64,000 nucleotides of DNA from NCBI RefSeq assembly GCF_002420705.1, contig NZ_DIIM01000003.1, positions 329,923 through 393,922 of the forward strand. Direction: 5' to 3'. The notes beneath the pieces are model-generated. The model was not told the origin of the DNA, did not search any database, and saw nothing but the letters and a program-made list of their open reading frames with translations. The translations under genes and the position numbers were made by a program. This DNA comes from Sphingobacterium sp. UBA5670 (GTDB lineage Bacteria; Bacteroidota; Bacteroidia; Sphingobacteriales; Sphingobacteriaceae). This document shows, one piece after another, positions 26,355 to 34,841 of this stretch; positions within the stretch are counted from its first letter, which is position 1; each line of letters starts with the position of its first letter.

Positions 26355-27116
26355 GTGATACTATTGCGATATATTTTTCTACTTATTGCCCTTGTGGGCT
26401 TTACTTCTCAACTTTTTTGCCAAGATAAAAAAGTCGAAGGAATCGTTTTTGATAAGAATACCAAACAACGTATTGGAAATGTGAAACTGGCGAACCTACG
26501 CACTGGGGAGGTGAATTACAATACCATTAAAGGAGAATTTGACTTTAATGCACAGCTGGGAGATCGTATTGTCGCCATAAGTAAAGGTTATTTTTCAGAC
26601 ACGCTCGTGGTGGATAATCGAGGATTATTGCTATTTCATTTGGTGCGCGAATCTTTTTATATAGATGAGGTTCAGGTTTTTGCGCGTAAGAGCCCCGAAG
26701 AAATTCTGAAAAAGGCGAAAGAGGATTATGAGAAAGCGTATCGGCTTTCAGGTTATGGCGACGTGTTTTCTGTTGGTCCAACTGGCGCTGGATTAAGCAT
26801 CAATTCAATCTATAGCTTATTTAGCAAGGAGGCCAAAAGAGCAAGGCGACTGACCAAAACCATTGAAAATGATTATAAAGAAAATGTGATCGATTATAAA
26901 TTTACGAAACAGCTTATTAGCAAGGTCACCGGACTCAATAGCGAAGAATCAGAGCGATTTAGAAGGATATTCAGACCCTCCTATTTCTTTATTTTGGCAG
27001 CGAGTGATTATGAACTGACGAACTATATCAAAGATTGTTATTCACGGTATCAATTGCGTCCTTCGGAATATTTTATTGAGCCTTTTCCAACAATTAATTA
27101 TAAATTAGTACCGTAA
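26355..27116 (+). CDS. CarboxypepD_reg-like exported protein
   Basis: 253 residues starting with GTG at 26355 (an in-frame TTG lies three codons later; no ATG). The signal peptide ends near LFCQ (about 22). A carboxypeptidase-regulatory-like beta-sandwich at 24-105 has VEGIVFDKNTKQRIGNVKL and DRIVAISKGYFSDTLVV, as seen at the N-terminus of Bacteroidota surface proteins. The remainder (110-253) is mostly helical and basic, with no known motif. Role unknown; position suggests envelope biology. Confidence 0.75.
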   Translation: MILLRYIFLLIALVGFTSQLFCQDKKVEGIVFDKNTKQRIGNVKLANLRTGEVNYNTIKGEFDFNAQLGDRIVAISKGYFSDTLVVDNRGLLLFHLVRESFYIDEVQVFARKSPEEILKKAKEDYEKAYRLSGYGDVFSVGPTGAGLSINSIYSLFSKEAKRARRLTKTIENDYKENVIDYKFTKQLISKVTGLNSEESERFRRIFRPSYFFILAASDYELTNYIKDCYSRYQLRPSEYFIEPFPTINYKLVP

Positions 27117-27138
27117 ACAAAAAATAGACGTTTTCAGA

Positions 27139-28176
27139 ATGAAGTTATTCAATTTTGTCGGCATGGCTATGCTTTGCCTTTCTATGACCAGCTTAAAGGC
27201 GCAGGATCTGAAAGATCTTCGAGCAAAACCAGATACTGTAATTTCTGTACAGAGAGAACAACCTCTAAATATTAAAACGATTCGTCCTGTAGTTCCAAAA
27301 CTAAATCTAGAAGTCGATTATTGGAAGCATTGGACGAAATTTGGTATCAATTTAAACCAGGCTTCATTTAATGATAATTGGAAAGGTGGTGGTGTTGGCT
27401 CTATTGCTGTTGGATTGAATGCTAACCATAAATCGGATTATACCAGAGACAATTTCAACTTTGTAACTGAAGTTGATTTACGTTATGGGAAGATTAAGAA
27501 CACCAATAATATAGCGAAGAAAAATAATGACCGTATATTTTGGGATAATAAACTCTCCTATAAATTGTCGGCCAATTGGGCTTTGTTTACGTCGGTGACA
27601 TTTGAGTCGCAATTTGATGCAGGCTATAAATATAAAACGGTAAATGGTAGAGATACGATTGATTATATTGAGAATGCTTTTATGGCTCCAGCCTATTTAA
27701 CAGAGTCTTTCGGTCTTGAGTATAAGCCGAGTAATGAGTTTTCTCTACGTTTTGGTACTGGTACTGCGCGCCAGACTTTTATCTTGGATGAGCGTGTTAA
27801 ACCTCGCTCAGGAGAAGGTTTTTTCGAGAAGTATGGATATTATAGGGATCCTAATAATCCAAGCACTGGTACAGGTGAGAGATTTGGTGTAAAAGAGGAC
27901 CGGTCTTTTGCAAATGCATTAGCATTCCAGTTAACGGGTAACTTGGACAAAAATTTTACAGATAAGTTGAACGTAAAGGCCCGTTACAATCTTTTTGCTG
28001 ATTACGAGAAGCTTTCCGATCCAACGCACCGTTTAGATGTAACGGTAACAGCGAAAGTTACCCGAGTAATCAATGTGAACTTAAATGGCATCATGATTTA
28101 CGATCCGGATGTTATTTCAAGAGTGCAATTAAGCCAGTCTTTAGCGATGGGGATTGTCTATAGTTTACCAAAATAA
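27139..28176 (+). CDS. DUF3078 outer-membrane beta-barrel protein
   Basis: 345 residues with signal peptide (to LKAQ, about 22). DUF3078 pattern: DYWKHWTKFGINLNQASF, NDNWKGGGVGSIAVGLNA, then repeated amphipathic strands ending in aromatic residues (FNFVTEVDLRYG, WALFTSVTFESQFDAGY, KLNVKARYNLFADY) and a C-terminal strand ending near VYSLPK. Probably a barrel in the outer membrane; ligand unknown. The stop overlaps the start of the amidase gene by one base (TAATG), so translation is coupled. Confidence 0.85.
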   Translation: MKLFNFVGMAMLCLSMTSLKAQDLKDLRAKPDTVISVQREQPLNIKTIRPVVPKLNLEVDYWKHWTKFGINLNQASFNDNWKGGGVGSIAVGLNANHKSDYTRDNFNFVTEVDLRYGKIKNTNNIAKKNNDRIFWDNKLSYKLSANWALFTSVTFESQFDAGYKYKTVNGRDTIDYIENAFMAPAYLTESFGLEYKPSNEFSLRFGTGTARQTFILDERVKPRSGEGFFEKYGYYRDPNNPSTGTGERFGVKEDRSFANALAFQLTGNLDKNFTDKLNVKARYNLFADYEKLSDPTHRLDVTVTAKVTRVINVNLNGIMIYDPDVISRVQLSQSLAMGIVYSLPK

Positions 28177-29042
28177 TGTTTAGATCTGTGTCGGTAGGGA
28201 TATTACTTTGTTCATTGCTGTCTTTGGCGAGCTGCAAGTCGAAAGTACAGCCAGTGGCTTCAAAACCGCTCGTGGCAGCTTTTGCCCCGGCAGTTGTGCT
28301 GGAAGAGAAGGTTGTGGCAAAACCGGATACCAATCTACTGACACCTGAGGAAAGAAAAATTCTTTTGCTACAGAAATCCGGTACTCATTCTTATTGGCGT
28401 CAGGAGGAAGCGATTCATTATGACGTTCGTAAACCAAACTTTGTGATCATTCACCATACTGCACAGGATAGCATTGGGCAGACGATCAAAACATTCCAGA
28501 TCCCACGGACCAAGGTAAGTTCTCATTATGTTATTGGCCGGAATGGTGAAATTATACAAATGCTGAACGACTATGTTCGTTCCTGGCACGCAGGGGTAGC
28601 AAAATGGGGTTCTATCGTAGATATGAATTCCTGTTCTATTGGGATCGAATTGGATAATAATGGTAGGGAACCTTTTCCCGAGGCACAAATTACTTCATTA
28701 ATGACTGTGCTAGATACCTTGAAATCACGATATTTAATTCCCACAAATAATTTTATTGGACATGCCGACATTGCGCCATCGCGAAAGAATGATCCAAGTG
28801 TTTTTTTCCCTTGGAAAAAGCTTGCAGAGCGAGGTTTTGGTATCTGGTATGATGAAGGGCAGCTTGTGGCCCCTCCGGAAGGTTTTAATGCGATAGATGC
28901 ACTTAAAATCATTGGCTATGACACATCAAATCTAAAAGCTGCTATCGTTGCTTTTAAACGAAAGTTTGTCGTGCGGGATACAACACCCGAGTTGACTATA
29001 TACGATAAAAGTGTCTTGTACAATATCTATAAAAAGTACTGA
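28176..29042 (+). CDS. N-acetylmuramoyl-L-alanine amidase (amidase_2), lipoprotein
   Basis: 288 residues. Lipobox SLASC with Cys20. The type-2 amidase/PGRP fold spans about 80-215 with zinc ligands His-His in FVIIHHTAQDS and a further His in NFIGHADIAPSRKNDP; SSHYVIGRNGEIIQML and CSIGIELDNNG are conserved. It would cut the bond between MurNAc and the stem peptide, possibly for recycling, in line with anmK in the same window. Translation is coupled to the DUF3078 gene by a one-base overlap. A terminator sits at the stop. Confidence 0.93.
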   Translation: MFRSVSVGILLCSLLSLASCKSKVQPVASKPLVAAFAPAVVLEEKVVAKPDTNLLTPEERKILLLQKSGTHSYWRQEEAIHYDVRKPNFVIIHHTAQDSIGQTIKTFQIPRTKVSSHYVIGRNGEIIQMLNDYVRSWHAGVAKWGSIVDMNSCSIGIELDNNGREPFPEAQITSLMTVLDTLKSRYLIPTNNFIGHADIAPSRKNDPSVFFPWKKLAERGFGIWYDEGQLVAPPEGFNAIDALKIIGYDTSNLKAAIVAFKRKFVVRDTTPELTIYDKSVLYNIYKKY

Positions 29043-29069
29043 GCCTGAACTAATCAGGCTTTTTCTTTT
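29042..29069 (+). terminator. Terminator at the end of the envelope gene run
   Basis: Stem AGCCTGA (29042-29048) / TCAGGCT (29054-29060), 5-base loop, then T4CT4. The stem begins on the last base of the amidase stop codon. Confidence 0.9.
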
Positions 29070-29076
29070 ACGCAAG

Positions 29077-30783
29077 TTATTCTTTGTCCTTTGTAAAACG
29101 AGATTCTTTGCTTCCTATTTGTAGGAGGTAAGCGAATAGCATCACAGCGACACAGCCAATAAGATTTAGCCAGAGAAAAGGAATTTTGTTCATCATCCAG
29201 ATGGAGACCACAATAATTTCGGAAAGTATTGCTGCTAAGAAAACAGCTTTGCCATGGATTTTCTTCATGTAAAACGCGACGATAAAGATTCCCAGGATAG
29301 TACCATAGAATAATGAACCCAAGATATTGACTGCTTCGAGGAGATTGCCCAGTCTGTTGGCATACAATGCGACAGCCACGGTAAATATACCCCAGATCAA
29401 TGTAAATAAACGAGACCACAATAGATCCTGCTTTTCGGAGGAGTCACGGTTAATGAATCTTTTATAGATATCAATCGTCGTAGTTGAAGCCAATGAGTTA
29501 ATGGCACTTGCTGTCGAACCCATAGATGCGAGAAAAATGACGGCTATGAGAAGCCCGATGAGTCCTTTTGGAAAGACACTTGTCACAAAAGCAAGAAATA
29601 CATAATTATTGTCATTGGTTTCCGCTGCAGGGTTATTCTTTTTGATTAAATCTAAAGTTCCTTCTTTTACCTGCTGCATTTGGGCATTAAGTTGTCCCAG
29701 CGAGGTTTGATAATTGGCAATATCTTTTTTATCGTTGTGATCTAATGCTGTATTGAGCTGCTGAACAACAGATTCACGTGTTTTAAATAGTTCGCTATGC
29801 CTTTCTTCCAGCATCTGATAATCAGGTGCATATTTACTTTCTTTAAGCTTGTTGATTTCGACTTGATTGAAAAAAATAGGCGGCTGATGGAATTGATAAT
29901 AGGCATATACCAGGACTCCAATGAGTAGAATAGCAAATTGCATCGGAATTTTCAGGAGTCCATTCATGATCAATCCCATGCGGCTTTCTTTGACTGAAGC
30001 TCCCGTCAAATAACGACCTACCTGACTTTGGTCAGTTCCAAAGTAGGAAAGCTGGAGGAAAAAACCACCGATCAGTCCTGTCCAGAGTGTATAGTTATTG
30101 TTGAGGTCAAAAGTAAAATCCAACGCATTGGTTTTCCCAGATTTTCCTGCAATATGAAGCGCTTTTGATAGACCAATATGCTCTGGGAGCAGATGAATGA
30201 CCAGTATGCCTGCAACGAGTAAAGAACCAAAGATAATGCTCATTTGAAGCAGTTGCGTATGAGATACGGCTTTGGTTCCTCCATAGGTTGTATAGATAAC
30301 AACAAAACTTCCGATTGCCAATGTGGTATAGGTAAGATCAATATGGAGTATAGTTGATATAATTAGTGCAGGAGCAAAGATTGTAATACCTGTAGATATG
30401 CCTCGTTGTATCAGAAAAAGAATAGCAGTTAACCCTCTGGTTTTTACGTCAAAACGTTTTTCTAGAAACTCGTAGGCCGTAAAGACTTTTAGTTTATGAA
30501 AAATAGGGATAAATGTGATACAGAGGACAATCATGGCCAAGGGAAGGCCAAAATAGAATTGGACAAAACTCATTCCAGAGGAATAGGCAAGTCCGGGTGC
30601 GGATAAGAAAGTAATGGCGCTCGCTTGCGTTGCCATTACCGATAAACCCACATGATACCAAGGCAACGAGCGGTTGCCTAGAAGGTACCCGTCAATATTT
30701 TTGATGCCTCGACTTTTGTACATGCCATAAACGACAATGCATAAAAGTGTCAGAAATAAAACGATCCAATCTGCTGTACTCAT
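29077..30783 (-). CDS. Sodium:solute symporter (SSS family)
   Basis: 568 residues, about 13 membrane segments. SSS signatures: YLLGNRSLPWYHVGLSVMATQASAITFLSAPG near 33-65, TTYGGTKAVSHTQLLQM, GTDQSQVGRYLTG, and FLASMGSTASAINSLASTTTIDIYKRF. Between two helices (about 305-395) lies a polar, coiled-coil-like insert of roughly 90 residues (PDYQMLEERHSELF... QTSLGQLNAQMQQVKE), longer than in PutP or vSGLT. The substrate is unknown; the PIG-L gene upstream hints at a sugar or sugar-derived solute. The ATG overlaps the stop of a 30-residue membrane microprotein (ATGA). Confidence 0.92.
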   Translation of the reverse strand: MSTADWIVLFLTLLCIVVYGMYKSRGIKNIDGYLLGNRSLPWYHVGLSVMATQASAITFLSAPGLAYSSGMSFVQFYFGLPLAMIVLCITFIPIFHKLKVFTAYEFLEKRFDVKTRGLTAILFLIQRGISTGITIFAPALIISTILHIDLTYTTLAIGSFVVIYTTYGGTKAVSHTQLLQMSIIFGSLLVAGILVIHLLPEHIGLSKALHIAGKSGKTNALDFTFDLNNNYTLWTGLIGGFFLQLSYFGTDQSQVGRYLTGASVKESRMGLIMNGLLKIPMQFAILLIGVLVYAYYQFHQPPIFFNQVEINKLKESKYAPDYQMLEERHSELFKTRESVVQQLNTALDHNDKKDIANYQTSLGQLNAQMQQVKEGTLDLIKKNNPAAETNDNNYVFLAFVTSVFPKGLIGLLIAVIFLASMGSTASAINSLASTTTIDIYKRFINRDSSEKQDLLWSRLFTLIWGIFTVAVALYANRLGNLLEAVNILGSLFYGTILGIFIVAFYMKKIHGKAVFLAAILSEIIVVSIWMMNKIPFLWLNLIGCVAVMLFAYLLQIGSKESRFTKDKE

Positions 30784-30872
30784 GAATAGTGTTTAGTGAA
30801 AAAGTACAGAAAAAGGACAAATACAAATAGCCAGATAACGACCAACCAGTAGAAGCGCCTCCAGCTATTCAT
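30780..30872 (-). CDS. 30-residue single-span membrane microprotein
   Basis: A 31-codon frame (ATG at 30872 to TGA at 30780) encoding MNSWRRFYW, then a hydrophobic span rich in V, L, F, I and W (about 9-25), then TKHYS. Arg-Arg before the span predicts an N-in orientation. Its TGA overlaps the ATG of the symporter (ATGA), and it starts 5 bases after the 69-residue protein gene ends, so it is sandwiched between two genes with coupled spacing. That, and its membrane character, support it as real. It may be a small companion subunit of the symporter, as known for other SSS carriers with tiny partners. Confidence 0.72.
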   Translation of the reverse strand: MNSWRRFYWLVVIWLFVFVLFLYFFTKHYS

Positions 30873-30877
30873 ATTTT

Positions 30878-31087
30878 TTATCTATCAGAAGGTTTCTGAG
30901 GATAAATGACGCTATTAAAAATTGCTGCAATAATCAATCCGACAGCGGCACCGCCAAAAATGCTTAAAAATGTCTCGTTTGCCGTGAATCCAATTAATGC
31001 ACCAAACACTACAGCAACTAAAAGAATAATTCCTTTTGCTTTACCAGCATCTATTGAAGTGCAGTTGTTGTCAATCTGATTTTCCAT
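30878..31087 (-). CDS. Small two-span membrane protein (69 aa)
   Basis: 69 residues; a polar N-terminus with one Cys (NNCTS), two hydrophobic spans at about 18-35 and 42-60 rich in Gly and Ala (LIGFTANETFLSIFGGAAVG), giving a glycine-zipper look, and a short charged tail (PQKPSDR). Not recognised as a named family. It begins 7 bases after the PIG-L gene stop and is followed after 5 bases by the microprotein, so the four genes form one operon. Confidence 0.7.
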   Translation of the reverse strand: MENQIDNNCTSIDAGKAKGIILLVAVVFGALIGFTANETFLSIFGGAAVGLIIAAIFNSVIYPQKPSDR

Positions 31088-31094
31088 TATTATA

Positions 31095-33548
31095 TTATTT
31101 TGATTTTGATAACAAATTTACAAATAATCTGTAAGCTCCGGGAATTCCGGCGGGTAATTGTCTAAAAAAAGATAGTGATGTATAGACAAATTTACCTTTT
31201 CCATATTGGGCTATCAATAAAGAGCCGTTGTGCAGCGGTTCTCCGGGGTCCTGGATTGTAATTGGAGTGCGGTATCTCTTATCGATATCTTCCGCAAAGT
31301 AAAGTCCGCGTTCCTGTACCCAATGATCGAAGTCTGCGTCGCTGATCTTGTTTGGGTAGTTGAAAATTGGATCGTTCTTATCGAAGTGTACTTTCGCCAT
31401 TTCGTCGGTCACGCGGTTTCTGCCGATGCTAAAAGGGAAAGGTCCAAAATGTTTTGAGATTAATCCGTTGTTTACGTTGTATTGTTCCAGGACTGTCCCG
31501 CCCATGTTGACGTAAGAAAGAAGTTTATTTTGTAACTGTGCAATTTCTCTGTTGACATTGAATATTCGTACACCTAAAATCACCGCATCATAGGTATTGA
31601 GATCTGCTTTTAATGCCTGTGCACTACTCAAAACATCCACTTTAATACCAATGGCAGCGAGCGATTCTGGAATGAGGTCCCCTGCCCCATGAATATATGC
31701 GACAGTTTTTACATTGTTAATCAGGCTAATATTACTCATTTTGATCGCTACATCCGGAAAATAAACAATATTGGGGATATGTGAGTAATCTATAGTTTTT
31801 ATCTCTTTCAGATACTCTTTTTTTGCCAATTGAAAGCTTAGTGTATCAATAGAAGATTTAGATCTGTCTATTGGTTTTATCGTGATCTGTTTCGTTGCTG
31901 TATTACTTCCTTTGTCGAAAGATAGATCAAATGATGCGGGCGAAACTTCCCAACCTTGAGGGACATTGGAGATGATATTAAATGTTCCTGCTTGTTCCAT
32001 TCCGTTTTTGTGAAAAGTTAAATTTACCTTGACCGCGGCTGCATTTTGGGTAAGTGCCAAAGGGCTTGAGCTTTTCGCTGATAGTTGTGGGAGAATCACA
32101 ATGGGGTTATAGATTTCTCCACGCACAGGATCTGTGTATTTATACTGTATAGGTTGATTAAAGGTCATGTTTTCACCATTGATCCGAAGCCCAAATGATA
32201 GCTGTGGAGCATTTGGGTTTTCGGGGAAGCCGGTAAGATTAAAGTCACTGACATTAAATTTACCTTTACTATGTGCTTCAATCAGCCAGTATGGTTGTGT
32301 TGTACTATTAGCGTATAAAAGAACGGAGTCTTTTTGCAATTTATTTGTTTTTAAGATTTCGTGCATGTCATGACCGTTCAATTGGGTGAGCTCAACGGAT
32401 ACATTTGGTCGCCTGACAATGATCGAATGGTCTACTTTCATCTGATCTCCCAAAGCATAAGATGGTTTTTTTGCAATACTTTCAAACCAGATCCCGGCGC
32501 AGGCCAGAATAAGTTGCTCGACTTCTCTTGTCTTCTCCTTTCTCCAGTAATCATCAGTAATTTGTTCCAATGCTTTATGAAGTTGGATAAGTTCGGGAAT
32601 AACAAGTTCAGGCTTTTCTACCTGATAAGTTTGATTGATATGATCAATCAAAGATTGAACTTTTGTACTGTTTTGTATTCTTTTCCATGAGGTATCAACG
32701 CCATCCAATAGTGTCTTCTCTGCAGGAGAACCATCTACATAGTCAAAATATTCAATGGATGAACCGCGTTGGCCCGCTGAGCCAAAGCCCTGGCTTTTGT
32801 GTGAAGATCGGCTTTGTGCCGCAATTTCTCCATACGACTCCCCTAATAAAGCGTTATAATCGCCGATATCTATTTTTAACTGATCTTCGCGCGTGTTGTT
32901 TTGTCCGCCAAAATTGGCCGTGTTCCACAAGAGACGTTTAACCTGCCAAGGGGTGACAAATTGAAGTTGTTCGGGAAATTGTGTCGGATCGGCTGCGGCC
33001 TTAAAGGCTTCATGAGCCAAAATAGCAGAAGCTTGGTGGTGGCCATGTCCCCCTCTGGGATCTGGCGGGAAACGTGTGATAATGACATCAGGCCTAAATT
33101 TGCGAATAACCCATACAGCTTCACTAAGTACCCTTCGTTTATCCCAGAATTCAAAAGTCTCTTCGGGAGTTTTTGAAAAACCAAAGTCGTAGGCTGAGGA
33201 AAAGAATTGTTCGCCCTTATCTATTTTTCGTGCAGCCAATAGTTCCTGTGTTCGGATCAACCCTAGTTCAATACCCTGTTCCGTTCCAATGAGGTTCTGT
33301 CCCCCATCGCCGCGGGTTAGCGATAGGTAGCCTGTTCTATATTTTTTTTCTTGTGCAAGCCAAGCGATCAGCCGTGTATTTTCATCATCTGGGTGTGCAG
33401 CAAAATAGAGAACCGAACCCAGTACATTCAGTTTTTCTAGATTAAGTTTGATTTCAGCAGCATTCCACTGTGGATGCTGTGCTTTAACAAGGGAAGCCGA
33501 GAGGATACCGGCCAATATAATGATAACAGATAGAAAAGGTTTTCGCAT
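31095..33548 (-). CDS. PIG-L (LmbE-like) family deacetylase, large exported form
   Basis: 817 residues: signal peptide to VKAQ (about 24), PIG-L/LmbE domain at about 40-290, then beta-sandwich and GATase-like C-terminal regions. The metal and catalytic motif is AHPDDE (His52, Asp54, Asp55, Glu56), with a second His cluster in DPRGGHGHHQAS. LTRGDGGQNLIGTEQG and RTQELLAARKIDKGEQFF are conserved. Known family chemistry is N-deacetylation of GlcNAc-type sugars; short members are about 230 residues, and this large form is Bacteroidota-type. The GATase-like domain (DAVILGVRIFN, GGTVLEQYN) may bind ligand. It leads the symporter operon. Confidence 0.9.
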   Translation of the reverse strand: MRKPFLSVIIILAGILSASLVKAQHPQWNAAEIKLNLEKLNVLGSVLYFAAHPDDENTRLIAWLAQEKKYRTGYLSLTRGDGGQNLIGTEQGIELGLIRTQELLAARKIDKGEQFFSSAYDFGFSKTPEETFEFWDKRRVLSEAVWVIRKFRPDVIITRFPPDPRGGHGHHQASAILAHEAFKAAADPTQFPEQLQFVTPWQVKRLLWNTANFGGQNNTREDQLKIDIGDYNALLGESYGEIAAQSRSSHKSQGFGSAGQRGSSIEYFDYVDGSPAEKTLLDGVDTSWKRIQNSTKVQSLIDHINQTYQVEKPELVIPELIQLHKALEQITDDYWRKEKTREVEQLILACAGIWFESIAKKPSYALGDQMKVDHSIIVRRPNVSVELTQLNGHDMHEILKTNKLQKDSVLLYANSTTQPYWLIEAHSKGKFNVSDFNLTGFPENPNAPQLSFGLRINGENMTFNQPIQYKYTDPVRGEIYNPIVILPQLSAKSSSPLALTQNAAAVKVNLTFHKNGMEQAGTFNIISNVPQGWEVSPASFDLSFDKGSNTATKQITIKPIDRSKSSIDTLSFQLAKKEYLKEIKTIDYSHIPNIVYFPDVAIKMSNISLINNVKTVAYIHGAGDLIPESLAAIGIKVDVLSSAQALKADLNTYDAVILGVRIFNVNREIAQLQNKLLSYVNMGGTVLEQYNVNNGLISKHFGPFPFSIGRNRVTDEMAKVHFDKNDPIFNYPNKISDADFDHWVQERGLYFAEDIDKRYRTPITIQDPGEPLHNGSLLIAQYGKGKFVYTSLSFFRQLPAGIPGAYRLFVNLLSKSK

Positions 33549-34207
33549 GTTTAAAGATAAAGATTTTGATTAACAACAGATTGTTGGCTATTGTAATTTT
33601 ATTGAAAGTGTTTGTCTGTTCTTTGGTGTAGAAATACAGTTATTGAGCGTTTGTTTGATGGGTTTTAATTGGAGATAAAACTTATCAATAATCAAAGGAA
33701 ATGGGCAGAATAGTTTCGTTAAAGGTTTGGTTAGCTACTGAAGTTGAAAAGGGATTTTGCATATTCATGAAAATAAAAAACGGAAATCCCAATCATGTTG
33801 GAATTTCCGTTTAACAATTAAAATATTTTTTCCTGAAACGAATTTTTAGAGAATAGTTATTTTGTCGCTTCGCTCCAAGTGGCAACCTTTAACATAGTAA
33901 ATATATGTAGAAAATATTTAGTTCTGTTAGATTACTTTAATTAGTTTTCCACATTGCTAAATTTTGTCAACATTTTAGCGTTTGAAAAACGAATTATATA
34001 CAGGTGTTATTCGTTTAAAATGCTGCAATACAGCGATTTTTTTGTCGGATATATCGGCTACTGTTTTCGAAAAATATGATCGATCAAATTCGGACATAAC
34101 CAACCCGTTAAACAAATTTTAGTTGACCTAAAACTCTTTACTTCCCGTACTCAAAAACGGATCAGGACACCTTAAAAAGAAAGTTTTACGTTCGGCATCA
34201 GTAAAGA
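33549..34207. other. Intergenic region without gene
   Basis: 659 bases. It carries the hairpin terminator at 33778. Further on are an 8-bp dyad AAACGAAT (33987-33994) / ATTCGTTT (34009-34016) and a short GCTG/CAGC stem followed by T7 near 34022-34046, which could end a small plus-strand RNA. No coding frame or known RNA family was recognised. Confidence 0.45.
33778..33812 (-). terminator. Hairpin terminator between peroxiredoxin operon and PIG-L operon
   Basis: AAACGGAAATCCCAA (33778-33792) / TTGGAATTTCCGTTT (33798-33812), one mismatch, 5-base loop. On the minus strand it is followed by T6AT4. It lies about 400 bases past the last gene of the peroxiredoxin operon. Confidence 0.78.
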
Positions 34208-34462
34208 CTATTTATCGATCGCGCCTAAAACACGCTTCATAAACATGTTCAAAGCATCTTTTTTGGAGTTTCCTTCTTTTATCAATTTATCGACTTCGAC
34301 AGCTCCATATAGATTGGAAATCAATTCACCAAGAACATCGAGTTCTTCATCTTTCAAAGGGGCCTCTGTCAGCGCTTCCAATGTTTCGATGGTTTCCAAG
34401 ACATAATCTACATCATTTTGTTCGATGAATTCTGTCAAATGTTTAATTACCGGTAGTTTCAT
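34208..34462 (-). CDS. DUF6952-like small protein
   Basis: 84 residues, soluble and all-helical, acidic (LETIETLEALTEAPLKDEELDVLGEL), starting MKLPVIKHLTEFIEQNDVDYVLETIE. It matches the small family (DUF6952) that follows thioredoxin genes in many Bacteroidota. No Cys, no catalytic motif. The start overlaps the end of the thioredoxin gene by 20 bases, so expression is coupled. A link to peroxide handling is inferred from position only. Confidence 0.72.
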   Translation of the reverse strand: MKLPVIKHLTEFIEQNDVDYVLETIETLEALTEAPLKDEELDVLGELISNLYGAVEVDKLIKEGNSKKDALNMFMKRVLGAIDK

Positions 34463-34757
34463 TGAATAATTCTACTAATGCGTCCAACTTATTTGTTTGT
34501 ACTTGATTGACCAATTTACCGTTTTTAAATGCGGCAAAAGTTGGCAGATTATTGACATTAGCCAATTTGCGGGATTCAGGGAATTTCTCTGCATCTGCAA
34601 TCACGAAAGGCACACTGTCGTTTTCTCCCGCCAATTTTTTGAATTTTGGTTTCATGATTTTGCAGTTCCCGCACCAAGTTGCGGAGTACTGAACCATAAC
34701 AATATCGTTATTGTTTACAATTTCTTGTAAATTATCGTTTTCTAATTCTTGTAACAT
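34443..34757 (-). CDS. Thioredoxin family protein
   Basis: 104 residues, thioredoxin length, no export signal. The active site is WCGNC (Cys29, Cys32), where classic thioredoxin has WCGPC; Asn in place of Pro is expected to raise the redox potential or change specificity. The cis-Pro is in NNLPTFAAFKNGKL. It lies 84 bases downstream of peroxiredoxin, so it is a good candidate for its reductant. An intercistronic hairpin sits between the two. Confidence 0.9.
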   Translation of the reverse strand: MLQELENDNLQEIVNNNDIVMVQYSATWCGNCKIMKPKFKKLAGENDSVPFVIADAEKFPESRKLANVNNLPTFAAFKNGKLVNQVQTNKLDALVELFNETTGN

Positions 34758-34787
34758 GATTTTATTATTAAGGTGATTGTTGAAGAA

Positions 34788-34819
34788 ATCAACAGGAACT
34801 GGGAATAGCTCCTGTTGAT
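34788..34819 (-). other. Intercistronic hairpin between peroxiredoxin and thioredoxin genes
   Basis: ATCAACAGGA (34788-34797) / TCCTGTTGAT (34810-34819), 10 perfect pairs, extendable with one G-T pair. No strong T-run follows on the minus strand, so it is more likely an mRNA stability or attenuation element than a full terminator. Confidence 0.5.
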
Positions 34820-34841
34820 GAGACCTATGGCCTTGTATTTT

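Noticed and set aside
33813..34207. Known structured RNA (tmRNA, 6S, RNase P) in the 33.5-34.2 kb spacer
   Set aside because: No tag peptide, no CCA end and no family core could be found; only short dyads are present.
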